The notes under the pieces: model-generated
Told to the model about the DNA's origin: nothing
Database searches by the model: none
Seen by the model: only the letters and a program-made list of their open reading frames with translations
DNA from: DASQFQ01 sp963722815
Lineage (GTDB): Bacteria > Actinomycetota > Thermoleophilia > Solirubrobacterales > Solirubrobacteraceae
NCBI GenBank assembly: GCA_963722815.1
Contig: CAVROM010000009.1
Coordinates: forward strand, 310,001 to 374,000
Direction: 5' to 3'
Length of the DNA stretch: 64,000 nucleotides
Part shown: in pieces, positions 28,268-36,827 of the stretch
Position numbering within the stretch: the first letter of the stretch is position 1
How the letters are laid out: every line of letters starts with the position of its first letter
Made by a program: the position numbers and the translations under genes

Positions 28268-29704
28268 ATGGGGTCACGAACGACCGAGACGGCAGCGGCA
28301 CCAACCACCGAGGAGGCCGTCGCCGCCGACCCGGCGATCCAGCGTGCGGGCGATCCGCTGAGCCCGCACGGGATCCTCGCGCTGCAGCGGTCGATCGGGA
28401 ACGCCGCGGTCGCTGCGCTCGTCGCCCGCCGCATCCACGGCGAGGACGTCCCCGAGCGCCCCGCCGCCACCGGCGCCGACGCCTGGACCGAGACCGAGAT
28501 CAAGGCGATCCAGAAGGAGCTCAAGCGCCTCGGGCTCTACAGCTACACGATCGACGGCGACCGCGGCCCGAAGACCAACGCGGGCCTGACAGCCGCCTTC
28601 GACTCGGAAGCCTGGAAGAGCATGGGCGCCACCGAGGCGCACGAGAAGCTCAAGGCGGCGAAGAAGCCCGACGACCCCGGCGGCACGCGGCTCAACTACG
28701 GCGAGCTGTTCAAGGACGGCGTGCTCGACGTCACGTTCGGCGTCGGCTATTTCGAGGGCAACCCGCCGGCCGAGGAGACGCGCCAGGTGGCCAAGGCCGT
28801 CATGGACGAGCTCATCACGCGCGGCTACAAGCAGGACAACGACACGGCCGCCGAGATCCTCGACAAGGCCGGTCGCCCGCTCTCCCAGAAGTCGACCGGG
28901 CAGTTCTTCGTCAAGCAGAACGCCTTCAGCTACGGGCCGCCCGCCGGCGAGTCGCGCCAGATCCACGCGATCGTGCGGGTGGTCTTCAACGACGTCGCCG
29001 GTGGTGGCGGTGCCGCCTCCGCGGCCTTCCGCGAGGGCATGGCCGTCGGCGACGCCGTCTGGTACTCCGGCCACGGCCGCTACGGCACCGGGCCGGACTT
29101 CGATCGCAACTTCATCGAGTTCCGCCTCTACGACACCTCCGGCAAGCTGCTGCAGACGCTCGACGACTACGTCGCGCTCGAGGCGGTCCTGCGCCAGGGC
29201 GGCAAGGACCCGTGGAAGGTCTTCCAGGACCGGATCAAGGACAAGACGCTCCAGGTCGACCTGTCCAACGCCGGGAACGTGCGCCTGGTCGGCAACGCCC
29301 GGGACAGCGAGTTCGGCGCCCACCTCATCAACTGGGCGCTCGAGCAGTCGAACACCAAGGTCGTCACCGGCCCCGAGGGCCAGCTCGGCGATGAGGCGAA
29401 GAAGGGCCCGCAGAAGTACCGCGTGATGGCCTTCTACGGCTGCGAGACGAACTCCTACGACGCCGCGCTGCGCAAGACCGAGGGCTTCGACACCAAGCAG
29501 GCCGACCTGCTCCTCACCAACCGGGTCACGCGCGGCGGGGCCGACGTCGCCGCCTTCATGGCGTTCCTCGACGGCTTCGTCAACCAGCGCTCGGCGGAGA
29601 AGATGCTCGGCGGCCTGAATACCGCGATGCGGAAGAACGAGCACGGGTTCTCCGGCAACCCGTGGGTGTTCACCGGCCTCAAGGACAACGCCGGCGCGAA
29701 GTGA
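28268..29704 (+). CDS. Putative injection-system cargo protein with peptidoglycan-binding segment and caspase-like fold
   Basis: 478 residues, no signal peptide. Residues 39-51 read LQRSIGNAAVAAL, matching the LQRxxGNxAVxxL motif common at the N-termini of DUF4157-type proteins and predicted cargo of extracellular contractile injection systems. Residues about 78-112 resemble a peptidoglycan-binding helix bundle (IQKELKRLGLYSYTIDGDRG). The C-terminal half has a hydrophobic strand ending in SGHG (H269) and another ending in FYGCETN (C392), the His/Cys dyad layout of clan CD peptidases (caspase, gingipain, CHAT). Protease or toxin activity is inferred. No contractile sheath or tube genes are in the window. 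TAGGAT (28252-28257) precedes the ATG by 10 nt. Confidence 0.6.
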   Translation: MGSRTTETAAAPTTEEAVAADPAIQRAGDPLSPHGILALQRSIGNAAVAALVARRIHGEDVPERPAATGADAWTETEIKAIQKELKRLGLYSYTIDGDRGPKTNAGLTAAFDSEAWKSMGATEAHEKLKAAKKPDDPGGTRLNYGELFKDGVLDVTFGVGYFEGNPPAEETRQVAKAVMDELITRGYKQDNDTAAEILDKAGRPLSQKSTGQFFVKQNAFSYGPPAGESRQIHAIVRVVFNDVAGGGGAASAAFREGMAVGDAVWYSGHGRYGTGPDFDRNFIEFRLYDTSGKLLQTLDDYVALEAVLRQGGKDPWKVFQDRIKDKTLQVDLSNAGNVRLVGNARDSEFGAHLINWALEQSNTKVVTGPEGQLGDEAKKGPQKYRVMAFYGCETNSYDAALRKTEGFDTKQADLLLTNRVTRGGADVAAFMAFLDGFVNQRSAEKMLGGLNTAMRKNEHGFSGNPWVFTGLKDNAGAK

Positions 29705-30014
29705 CAGCACGCACCCGCGAGTTTGCGTGGGAGGGCTTCCGGTACTAATCTCCGGAGGAGCGACAGACCGGCCCGAGGGCCGCCGAAAATACCAGCAAAA
29801 AGACACTTTCCCGCGAGTAGATCAAGCAGCATCACGTGACGGCACACCGACCCAACCCGAGGCAATTCCGCCTCAACGCATTCCTGCAACCCAGAAAGAC
29901 CTAGCCGCCATCTGACGTGGCGGCCGCAGGGCTGCCTTCACTGCAGGATTCCCGCGCTCGGTGCCTCGAGCCTGGTCTGGCGCACCCAGAACAGAGAGAG
30001 CTGAGGGAACCGAA
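29705..30014. other. 310-bp intergenic leader before rny
   Basis: No convincing coding frame. It contains a CGGCCC/GGGCCG mini-hairpin near 29770 and a perfect 7-bp hairpin at 29904-29924 (GCCGCCA, loop TCTGACG, TGGCGGC). Base composition is less GC-rich than the genes around it (A-rich near 29785-29810), as expected for a promoter and 5' leader. A GAGGGAAC ribosome-binding site ends 6 nt before the rny ATG. No -10/-35 pair can be assigned with confidence. Confidence 0.5.
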
Positions 30015-31499
30015 ATGGAGATCGTGATCGCAGCCGTGGTGCTGGCGGCGGGCCTGGTGGCAGGGGCCTCGCTGCTCTCGCGCCGCGCGCCGGCGCTGGC
30101 GGGCTCGCGGACCAGCGGGAAGGTGGCCCCGGCCGCTCCACCTGCGCCCGTCGCGGCGGCCGGTACAGACGCCGACCTCAAGGAGCGGCGTACGGAGATG
30201 GTGCGGCTCGAGGAGCGCCTGCTGTCCAAGGAGGCCGCGCTCGACCAGCAGCGCGCGAGCCTCGCCACCCGCGAGGCGGCCGTCGAGCAGCACCAGGCGG
30301 AGATCGGCGACCTGCGCGAGCGCCACGTGCGCGAGCTCGAGCGTGTCGCCGGCCTGAGCGCGTCGCAGGCGAAGCAGATCCTGCTGCGCGAGCTGGAGGA
30401 CCAGATCCGCCACGAGTGCGCTCGCAAGGTGCGCCAGATCGAGGAGGAGACCAAGCGCGACGCTGACCGTCGCGTCCGCAACATCCTGAGTGTCGTGATG
30501 CAGCGCATGGCCGCCGGCCACGCGGCCGAGACGACGGTCTCCGTCGTCCAGCTGTCCGCCGACGACATGAAGGGCCGCATCATCGGCCGTGAGGGCCGCA
30601 ACATCCGCGCCCTCGAGCACCTCACCGGCGTCGACTTCATCATCGACGACACGCCCAACGCAGTGATCCTGTCCGGCTTCGACGGCGTCCGGCGCGAGAT
30701 CGCCCGCATGACGCTCGAGAAGCTGCTGCAGGATGGGCGCATCCACCCGGCGCGGATCGAGGAGACCTACTACCAGGCCAAGTCCGAGCTCGAGAGCCAC
30801 ATGATGGAGGCGGGGGAGCAGGCCTGCTTCGACGCCAACGTCGGCGGCCTCGACCCGGAGATGATCCGCATCCTCGGCCGGCTGAAGTTCCGCACCAGCT
30901 ACGGGCAGAACGTGCTCGCCCACTCGGTCGAGTGCGCGCACCTGGCCGCGATGATGGCCGCCGAGCTCGGCGCGTCGGCCAAGACCGCCCGCCGCGCCGC
31001 GCTCCTGCACGACATCGGCAAGGCCGTCTCGCACGAGATCGAAGGCCCGCACGCGCTGGTCGGTGGCGACCTCGCGCGCAAGCACGGCGAGTCTGAGGCC
31101 GTCGCGCACGCGATGGAGGCCCACCACAACGAGGTCGAGCCGCAGACCGTCGAGGCCGTGATCGTCCAGGCCGCCGACGCGCTGTCCGGCGCCCGGCCGG
31201 GCGCCCGCGGGGAGTCGCTCGAGCAGTACGTCAAGCGCCTGCGCGACCTCGAGCAGATCGCGACGCGTCACGACGGCGTCGACAAGGTGTACGCGATGCA
31301 GGCGGGCCGCGAGATCCGCGTGATGGTGGTGCCGGGCGCGCTGGACGACGACGGCGCCGTGCTGCTCTCGCACGAGATCGCGCGCGAGATCGAGCAGGAG
31401 CTCGAGTACCCCGGCCAGATCAAGGTGACCGTGATCAGGGAGTCGCGCGCGACAGACTACGCTCGGGCCCGCCGATGCGAGAGGGAGCGTTCCATGTAA
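30015..31499 (+). CDS. rny: Ribonuclease Y
   Basis: 494 residues: an N-terminal membrane helix (EIVIAAVVLAAGLVAGASLL), a long charged coiled coil (about residues 50-150), a KH domain (DDMKGRIIGREGRNIRALEH) and an HD domain (AALLHDIGKAVSHEIEGPHA, with HHNEVEPQTVEAVIVQAADA). It ends with the family's QIKVTVIRESRATDYA. A membrane-tethered endoribonuclease that starts mRNA decay. GAGGGAAC supports the ATG at 30015. The last 25 bases overlap miaB, the same rny-miaB order as in other actinobacteria and Firmicutes. Confidence 0.96.
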   Translation: MEIVIAAVVLAAGLVAGASLLSRRAPALAGSRTSGKVAPAAPPAPVAAAGTDADLKERRTEMVRLEERLLSKEAALDQQRASLATREAAVEQHQAEIGDLRERHVRELERVAGLSASQAKQILLRELEDQIRHECARKVRQIEEETKRDADRRVRNILSVVMQRMAAGHAAETTVSVVQLSADDMKGRIIGREGRNIRALEHLTGVDFIIDDTPNAVILSGFDGVRREIARMTLEKLLQDGRIHPARIEETYYQAKSELESHMMEAGEQACFDANVGGLDPEMIRILGRLKFRTSYGQNVLAHSVECAHLAAMMAAELGASAKTARRAALLHDIGKAVSHEIEGPHALVGGDLARKHGESEAVAHAMEAHHNEVEPQTVEAVIVQAADALSGARPGARGESLEQYVKRLRDLEQIATRHDGVDKVYAMQAGREIRVMVVPGALDDDGAVLLSHEIAREIEQELEYPGQIKVTVIRESRATDYARARRCERERSM

Positions 31500-32803
31500 C
31501 GACCTTCGGGTGCCAGATGAACGAGCACGACTCGGAGCGGATGACGGGCATGCTCGAGTCGCTCGGCTACGCCGAGGCGCCCGCCCGCGAGGACGCCGAC
31601 CTGATCCTGTTCAACACGTGCTCGATCCGGGAGAAGGCCGACGAGCGCTTCGTCGCCCACCTGCGCGAGGCCGCGGCGCTGAAGCGGCGCGACCCGGAGC
31701 GGGTGATCGGCGTCGGCGGCTGCTGGGCGCAGTCTGTGAAGGACAACGTGTTCCGCCAGTTCCCGTTCGTCGACGTGGCGTTCGGCCCCGGCCAGGTCCA
31801 CAAGCTCGCGGAGTTCCTGACCAGCGACTCGATCACGGCCCAGGGCTTCTTCGAGTTCGAGGGCTTCACCGGGCACCTGCCGGCCAAGCGCGGCCGTGAC
31901 TTCCAGGGCTGGGTGCAGATCTCCGCCGGCTGCAACATGGTCTGCTCGTACTGCATCGTGCCGTCCACCCGGGGCCGCGAGGTGTCACGGCCGCTGGACG
32001 AGCTCGTCGCCGAAGTGCGCGGCCTGGCCGCCGACGGTGTGCGCGAGGTGACGCTGCTGGGGCAGAACGTCAACTCCTACGGGCGGTCGCTGCGGCCGCG
32101 GGCGTCGTTCGCAGAGCTCCTGCACGCGCTGGACGGCATCGAGGGGCTCGACCGCATCCGCTACACGAGTCCGCACCCTTCGGACATGAAGGAGGACGTC
32201 GTCCGCGCCCACGCCGAGCTGCCGAGCGTCTGCGAGCACGTCCACCTGCCGCTCCAGTCGGGCTCCTCGGCGGTGCTGAAGCGGATGCGCCGCACCTACT
32301 CACGCGAACGCTTCCTCGACCGCGTGGCGCTGATCCGCGAGCACGTCCCCGACTGCGCGATCACCACCGACATCATCGTCGGCTTCCCCGGCGAGACCGA
32401 CGCCGACTTCGAGGAGACGCTGGCGGTCGCCGAGGAGGTCGGCTTCGACGGCGCGTTCACGTTCATCTACTCGCCGCGGCGAGGGACGGAGGCAGCCGCC
32501 TTCACCGACGACTTCCTCCCGCACGAGCTGTGCGTCGAGCGCATGGAGCGCCTCGTTGAGGTGATCCAGCGGCGCGCCCGCGAGCGCGCCCAGCGCTTCG
32601 TGGGGCGCACGCTCGAGGTGCTGGTGGAAGGCACGTCGCGCCACGACGCCTCGCGCCTGCGCGGCCGCACGCGCCACAACAAGGTCGTGAACTTCAGCGG
32701 GCTGGCCGCTCCCGGCGAGCTCGCCGACGTCGAGATCACCTCGGCGACGAGCCAGACGCTGCAGGGCGAGGAGCGCGCGTTCCTGCTCGCCCGCGCGGTG
32801 TAG
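31475..32803 (+). CDS. miaB: tRNA-2-methylthio-N6-dimethylallyladenosine synthase
   Basis: 442 residues. N-terminal MTTase domain cysteines C13, C49 and C83 (FGCQMNEHDSE, FNTCSIREKA, GGCWAQ) bind the auxiliary cluster. Radical-SAM cysteines C153, C157 and C160 are in AGCNMVCSYCIVPSTRG. A C-terminal TRAM domain follows (LEVLVEGTSRHDASRLRGRT). It thiomethylates i6A37 in tRNA; miaA, which makes i6A, is at 40.2 kb. The start overlaps rny by 25 bp. Radical-SAM chemistry and full length are clear. Confidence 0.96.
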   Translation: MREGAFHVTTFGCQMNEHDSERMTGMLESLGYAEAPAREDADLILFNTCSIREKADERFVAHLREAAALKRRDPERVIGVGGCWAQSVKDNVFRQFPFVDVAFGPGQVHKLAEFLTSDSITAQGFFEFEGFTGHLPAKRGRDFQGWVQISAGCNMVCSYCIVPSTRGREVSRPLDELVAEVRGLAADGVREVTLLGQNVNSYGRSLRPRASFAELLHALDGIEGLDRIRYTSPHPSDMKEDVVRAHAELPSVCEHVHLPLQSGSSAVLKRMRRTYSRERFLDRVALIREHVPDCAITTDIIVGFPGETDADFEETLAVAEEVGFDGAFTFIYSPRRGTEAAAFTDDFLPHELCVERMERLVEVIQRRARERAQRFVGRTLEVLVEGTSRHDASRLRGRTRHNKVVNFSGLAAPGELADVEITSATSQTLQGEERAFLLARAV

Positions 32804-32808
32804 GCTCG

Positions 32809-33393
32809 CTACGCGGCTTCGTACCTGGCGATCAGCACCCCCGTGGTCGTCGGCTTCACCTCCGCGAGGCTGAACTTCGCGCGCGCGCCGTCGTCCGCGA
32901 ACAGGCGGCGGCCCGCGCCCAGCACGAGCGGGTGGATGGTGAGCAAGAAGGCGTCGATCAGCCCGTGGGGGAGGAGCGCCTGGATCAGCGTGCCGCTGCC
33001 GAGGATCACGAGGTTGCCCTCCGTGCGGGCCTTCAGGTCGGCGACGACCTCCGCCGCCTCGCCCTGCACGAGCTTCGAGTTCATCCACTCGACGGGGCGG
33101 TCCGAGCGCGAGACCACGTACTTCGTGTTGCGCTCGAGCACCTGCCGGACCGGGTTGTCCTCCGGCTGCTGCGTCCAGGCGCTCTGCATCTTGTCGTAGG
33201 TCCAGCGGCCGAACAGCAGCGCGCCGCCGCCCGTGCCCATCCGCGCGCCCATGTACTCGCCCTGGACGTCGTCGAAGTACTCGGTGGCCCAGCCGCCGTG
33301 CTCGAAGCCGCCGCGGCGGTCCTCGTCGGGGTGCGCGGGCGCCTGCATGACGCCGTCGAGGGTGACGTGGTTGACGACCTCGATCGTGCTCAT
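32809..33393 (-). CDS. Dihydrofolate reductase-like (RibD C-terminal) protein
   Basis: 194 residues: MSTIEVVNHVTLDGVMQAPA is the typical opening of the RibD-C/DHFR-like superfamily. LLFGRWTYDKMQ, KYVVSRSDRPVEWMNS and NLVILGSGTLIQALLPHGLI (NADPH loop), then FLLTIHPLVLGAGRRLF follow. Usually an NADPH-dependent reductase of unknown substrate, not the housekeeping DHFR. Its ATG overlaps the VOC gene stop (ATGA), so the two are co-translated, under the HxlR-type regulator encoded divergently. Confidence 0.85.
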   Translation of the reverse strand: MSTIEVVNHVTLDGVMQAPAHPDEDRRGGFEHGGWATEYFDDVQGEYMGARMGTGGGALLFGRWTYDKMQSAWTQQPEDNPVRQVLERNTKYVVSRSDRPVEWMNSKLVQGEAAEVVADLKARTEGNLVILGSGTLIQALLPHGLIDAFLLTIHPLVLGAGRRLFADDGARAKFSLAEVKPTTTGVLIARYEAA

Positions 33394-34139
33394 GCGGGCA
33401 CCACGCGGCTGACCGCGAACGTTCCGCCCTGCGGGTCGGCGAGGATGGCGGTGCGTCCGACGACGTCGTCGGCCGGCGGCGAGATCACGGCCCCGCCGAG
33501 CTCGGCGGCTCGGTCGGCGGCGGAGTCGACGTCGTCGACCCAGAAGCCGACCGACCACCGCGGCGTGTCGCCCGGCTGGCCGACCGCGACGAGGTCGCGC
33601 GGGACCGGCTGCGACGGCTCGCCGCCGACGAAGCCCGGAAGGCGGAACAGCGTCATCGGCCCGAAGCTGTCGGTCTCCCAGCCGAAGACGGCGTGGTAGA
33701 AGGCGTTGCTGGCCTCGGTGTCGGGCGTCGTGAGCTCGCTCATGGCCCACGCGGCGGGCTCGTTGACGACCTGGGCGCCGCGGTGGGGGTCGGGCTCGGC
33801 GACGATGAACGCCGCGCCGGAGGGATCCGCGAGCGTGGCCGTGCGGCCGACGCCGGGCACGTCGGCCGGCTCGACGAGCACCGTGCCACCCGCTTCGCGT
33901 GCGCGGGCGGCGGCCTCGTCGGCGCTCTCGACCCACACGTGAGTGCGCCAGGCGGGCGCATCGCCCTTGACGAAGCCGGCGACGTCGCGGCCGCGCAGCG
34001 TGCAGACGAGGTGCTCGCCGCGGCGCTCGGCGTCCCAGCCGAACAGCTCGGTGTAGAAGGCGGCGGCCTCGTCGGGGTCGGTGTGGGCACCCGCGATCCA
34101 GCTTGGGACGCCGTGTTCGTAGCCGTTGCGTTCGCTCAT
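33390..34139 (-). CDS. VOC (glyoxalase/bleomycin-resistance) family protein, two-domain
   Basis: 249 residues with two vicinal-oxygen-chelate modules: VPSWIAGAHTDPDEAAAFYT...TATLADPSGAAFIVAEP and WAMSELTTPDTEASNAFYHA...TAILADPQGGTFAVSR. Such tandem proteins resemble CFP32-type stress or glyoxalase-like proteins; the metal ligands and substrate are uncertain. The ATG at 34139 has a GGAGACGAG ribosome-binding site. Upstream starts would run into the operator region. A TATGAT hexamer (complement of 34174-34179) is a likely -10, placing the promoter between two operator-like repeats. Confidence 0.85.
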   Translation of the reverse strand: MSERNGYEHGVPSWIAGAHTDPDEAAAFYTELFGWDAERRGEHLVCTLRGRDVAGFVKGDAPAWRTHVWVESADEAAARAREAGGTVLVEPADVPGVGRTATLADPSGAAFIVAEPDPHRGAQVVNEPAAWAMSELTTPDTEASNAFYHAVFGWETDSFGPMTLFRLPGFVGGEPSQPVPRDLVAVGQPGDTPRWSVGFWVDDVDSAADRAAELGGAVISPPADDVVGRTAILADPQGGTFAVSRVVPA

Positions 34140-34159
34140 CCTCGTCTCCTGGGTCGTGT

Positions 34160-34195
34160 GGTTGGAAAAACCTATCATACGGTTGGACATACCTA
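34160..34195. promoter_or_regulatory. Tandem operator-like repeats between VOC and HxlR genes
   Basis: GGTTGGAAAAACCTA (34160-34174) and GGTTGGACATACCTA (34181-34195) are repeats 21 bp apart, two helical turns. Each has GGT...ACC dyad symmetry. They bracket the presumed VOC -10 and abut the TAGACT -10 of the HxlR gene (34197-34202). Binding by the adjacent HxlR protein, controlling both directions, is the simplest reading. Confidence 0.6.
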
Positions 34196-34209
34196 CTAGA
34201 CTTTCTGAG

Positions 34210-34839
34210 ATGGCGACGATGCGGACCTACGGCGACCGCTGCGGCGTGGCGCGTGCGCTGGACGTGATCGGCGAGCGCTGGGCGCTCCTGGTGGTGCGCG
34301 AGCTCGTGCTGGGGCCGAAGCGCTTCAGCGACCTCCGCGCGGGCCTGCGGGGCGTGGCGCCCGACGTGCTCTCCCAGCGGCTGCGCGAGCTCGAGGCCGC
34401 CGGCGTACTGCGCCGGACGACGCTCCCGCCCCCCGGCGGGGCGCGCGTCTACGAGCTCACCGCGTGGGGGCAGGAGCTCGAGCCGCTGGTCATCGGGCTC
34501 GGGGCGTGGGGGAGCCGGGCGCCGTTCCCGGGCGGCGACGCCGAGCTGGGGCCCGACGCGTTCGTGATCGCCTTGAAGACGCTGTTCCGGCCCGCCGGGT
34601 TCGCGGGGGTCGTCGACCTCCGGCTGGGTGAAGATCGGTTCGCGCTGGAGGTCCGGGGCGGGCGCTTCGAGGCACGGCGGGGCACCGCCGACGACCCGGA
34701 CCTCACGATCCTCGCCGACCCCGGCCCGCTTGCGGCCGCGCTGTGGCACGGAGGCTCGCTGGACGACGTGGAGCTTCTGGGCGACGTCGCGCTGTTCGAG
34801 CGCTTCCGGGCGGCGTTCCCGGCGCCGGCGCCGGCTTAG
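34210..34839 (+). CDS. HxlR-family transcriptional regulator with C-terminal extension
   Basis: 209 residues. The N-terminal winged helix is typical HxlR: RTYGDRCGVARALDVIGERW, LLVVRELVLGPKRFSDLRAG, SQRLRELEAAGVLRRTTLPP. The family usually ends near residue 110; here a further 90 residues (FAGVVDLRLGEDRFALEVRG, then DPDLTILADPGPLAAALW) resemble an SCP2/sterol-carrier-like domain and may sense a ligand. TAGACT lies 7 nt before the ATG at 34210. An ATG at 34219 is an alternative. It overlaps the convergent SDR gene by 4 bp. Confidence 0.85.
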   Translation: MATMRTYGDRCGVARALDVIGERWALLVVRELVLGPKRFSDLRAGLRGVAPDVLSQRLRELEAAGVLRRTTLPPPGGARVYELTAWGQELEPLVIGLGAWGSRAPFPGGDAELGPDAFVIALKTLFRPAGFAGVVDLRLGEDRFALEVRGGRFEARRGTADDPDLTILADPGPLAAALWHGGSLDDVELLGDVALFERFRAAFPAPAPA

Positions 34840-35654
34840 GGCTCGGGTTCGCCGACCAGCTCCAGGGACAGCGCCCACACGCGCTTGCGCTGCTCCGGGT
34901 CGAGCGCCTGCGGGTCCGGGTCGGCTTCCCGCTGCCGGTCGTAGAAGCGCCCGGTCACGCCTTCGAGCTCCGGATCGACGGCGAGGCGCGAGGTCGCCTC
35001 GATGCCGGCCTCGAGCGTGTCGACCGCGCTCCCGCGGGCCTCGAGCACCATCTTCGTCGGCATGTAGGTGGAGGGATGCAGGCTCGTGACCGTCACCTCG
35101 TCCGGGTCGAGCCGCTCAGCGAGCTCGAAGCCGGTCGTGATCTGCGCGAGCTTGCTCTGCCCGTAGGCGCGCGAGCCGCTGTAGCCGCGCTCGAGCATCG
35201 GGTCGTCGAAGTCCATCGGCGCCTGGCCGAGCGAGGCGACGAACACCACGCGGGCGGGCTTCGAGCGGCGCAGGAGGGGGAGGAGCCGCAGCGTCAGCAG
35301 GAAGCCGGCGAGGTGGTTGACCGCCAGTCGCAGCTCGTGGCCGTCCTTGCTCTCCTGCCGCGTGGTGCCGTCGGGCGCGCCGCCGCCGATCCCCGCGTTG
35401 TTGATCAGCACGTGCAGCGCCTCCGTGCTCTGCTCGACCTCCGCGGCCAGCCTGCGCACCTCCTCGAGCGAGGCAAGGTCGGCCAGGAAAGTCGGCGCAC
35501 CGCCGAGCTCCGCGCTCAGCTCGTCGAGCTTCTCCCGGCTGCGGCCGTGCAGCAGCACGTTCGTCCCGCGGGCGGCCAGGTCGCGCGCGACGCCACGGCC
35601 CAGGCCGTCGGTCGCGCCGGTGATCAGGACGGTGGTCTCCTCGATCGGTCGCAT
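34836..35654 (-). CDS. Short-chain dehydrogenase/reductase
   Basis: 272 residues with the SDR cofactor motif VLITGATDGLGRGVARDLAA, NNAG (VLINNAGIGGG) and the catalytic YxxxK (SGSRAYGQSKLAQI) preceded by VVFVASLG. It resembles the retinol-dehydrogenase/protochlorophyllide-reductase-like branch. Substrate unknown. TAGCCT (complement of 35663-35668) is 8 nt before the ATG, fitting the leaderless pattern. It is divergent from the SOS-box radical SAM gene. Confidence 0.88.
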   Translation of the reverse strand: MRPIEETTVLITGATDGLGRGVARDLAARGTNVLLHGRSREKLDELSAELGGAPTFLADLASLEEVRRLAAEVEQSTEALHVLINNAGIGGGAPDGTTRQESKDGHELRLAVNHLAGFLLTLRLLPLLRRSKPARVVFVASLGQAPMDFDDPMLERGYSGSRAYGQSKLAQITTGFELAERLDPDEVTVTSLHPSTYMPTKMVLEARGSAVDTLEAGIEATSRLAVDPELEGVTGRFYDRQREADPDPQALDPEQRKRVWALSLELVGEPEP

Positions 35655-35686
35655 GCCCGGTCAGGCTAGCCCGTCGCGTCGATATG

Positions 35687-35700
35687 CGAACATATGTTCG
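35687..35700. promoter_or_regulatory. SOS (LexA) box
   Basis: CGAACATATGTTCG is a perfect 14-bp palindrome fitting the Gram-positive LexA consensus CGAAC-N4-GTTCG. Its last base is the first base of the GTG that probably starts the radical SAM gene, so bound LexA would block initiation directly. It lies 32 bp from the divergent SDR start. Confidence 0.8.
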
Positions 35701-36711
35701 TGCGCTGGAGAACCAGGAGATCGCGGAGGAGGCGCAGGGGCGCCTGCCCGGCTACGAGGAGGCCGTCGTGCGCCATTTCGACGCCCCGGAGGCGCTCGAC
35801 ACCCGGTTCTACGAAGTCCACGCCAAATCGGCTCTGAACGCCGTGCCGAAGGCGTCCCGCATGCCGTTCCCGTGGACGATCAACCCGTATCGCGGATGCT
35901 CCCATGCGTGCCTTTATTGCTTCGCTCGCCCCACGCACGAGTACCTCGACCTCAGACGCGGGGCGCGACTTCGAGAAGGAGATCGTGGTCAAGGTCAACG
36001 TGCCGGAGGTGCTGCGGGCCGAGCTCGCGCGGCCGTCGTGGAAGCGCGAGCACGTCGCGCTCGGGACGAACACCGATCCGTACCAGTGGGTCGAGGGGCG
36101 CTACAAGCTCATGCGCGGGATCTGGGAGGCGATGCGGGACTTCGCGAACCCGTGCTCGATCCTCACGAAGTCGCCGCTGCTGCTGCGCGACAAGGATCTG
36201 CTGCTGCAGGTCGAGGAGCGGGCGAGCGTCAGCGCGTGCCTGTCGGTGCCGACGCTGGACGAGAAGGCGTGGCGGGCGACCGAGCCGCACACGCCGCATC
36301 CCGCGCGCGCGGCTGGAGGCGGTGGCGGAGCTCAACCGGATCGGCATCCCGACCGGGATCCTGATCGCCCCGCTGATGCCCGGCATCAACGACGGGCCGG
36401 GGCAGGTGGAGCGGATCGTGGCCTGGCCGAGGAGGCGGGGGCGACCACATCGGCGGCCAGGCCCTGTTCCTGCGCGGCTCGGTGCGCGGCATGTTCTTCG
36501 ACTGGCTGCGGGCGCAAGCGCCCCGATCTCCTCGCGCGCTACGAGCAGCTGTACCGCCAGGGGGCGTACCTGCAGCCCGGGGCGCGCAAGGGGCTCAGGC
36601 GGCCTGCCCGGCCGGCGCGGAAGGGGCGGGACACCCCGCCGCTTCGCCCGCCCGCCGCCCGCGCTCGCGCCGCCGAAGCCCGAGCCCGTGCGGCGGACCA
36701 GCCTGTTCTGA
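35700..36711 (+). pseudogene. SOS-controlled radical SAM protein (Rv2578c/SPL-like), multiply frameshifted
   Basis: The parts line up as one gene read in all three frames: an N-terminal region ending FYEVHAKSALNAVP, then NPYRGCSHACLYCFARPTHE with the radical-SAM CxxxCxxC, VALGTNTDPYQWVEGRYKLM, CSILTKSPLLLRDKDLLLQ, IPTGILIAPLMPGINDG, GMFFDWLRA and a C-terminal PVRRTSLF. Single-base shifts occur near 35708, 35954, 36300, 36423, 36443, 36513 and 36600-36660, several at G or C runs. The start is taken as GTG 35700 (GTGCGCTGG, as in Rv2578c-type proteins). Intact relatives resemble spore photoproduct lyase. Decay or sequencing error cannot be told apart here. Confidence 0.75.
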
Positions 36712-36827
36712 GCCGGGCGCCACCGCGTGTTGCCGCGCCGGAGGGTGGCCGGCGGACCGCCGGGGCAGGGATCCCGCCGGGCGGAAAGTGTGGCCTGGGT
36801 CACAGGTGGCCGGCGAGATGAAACCCT

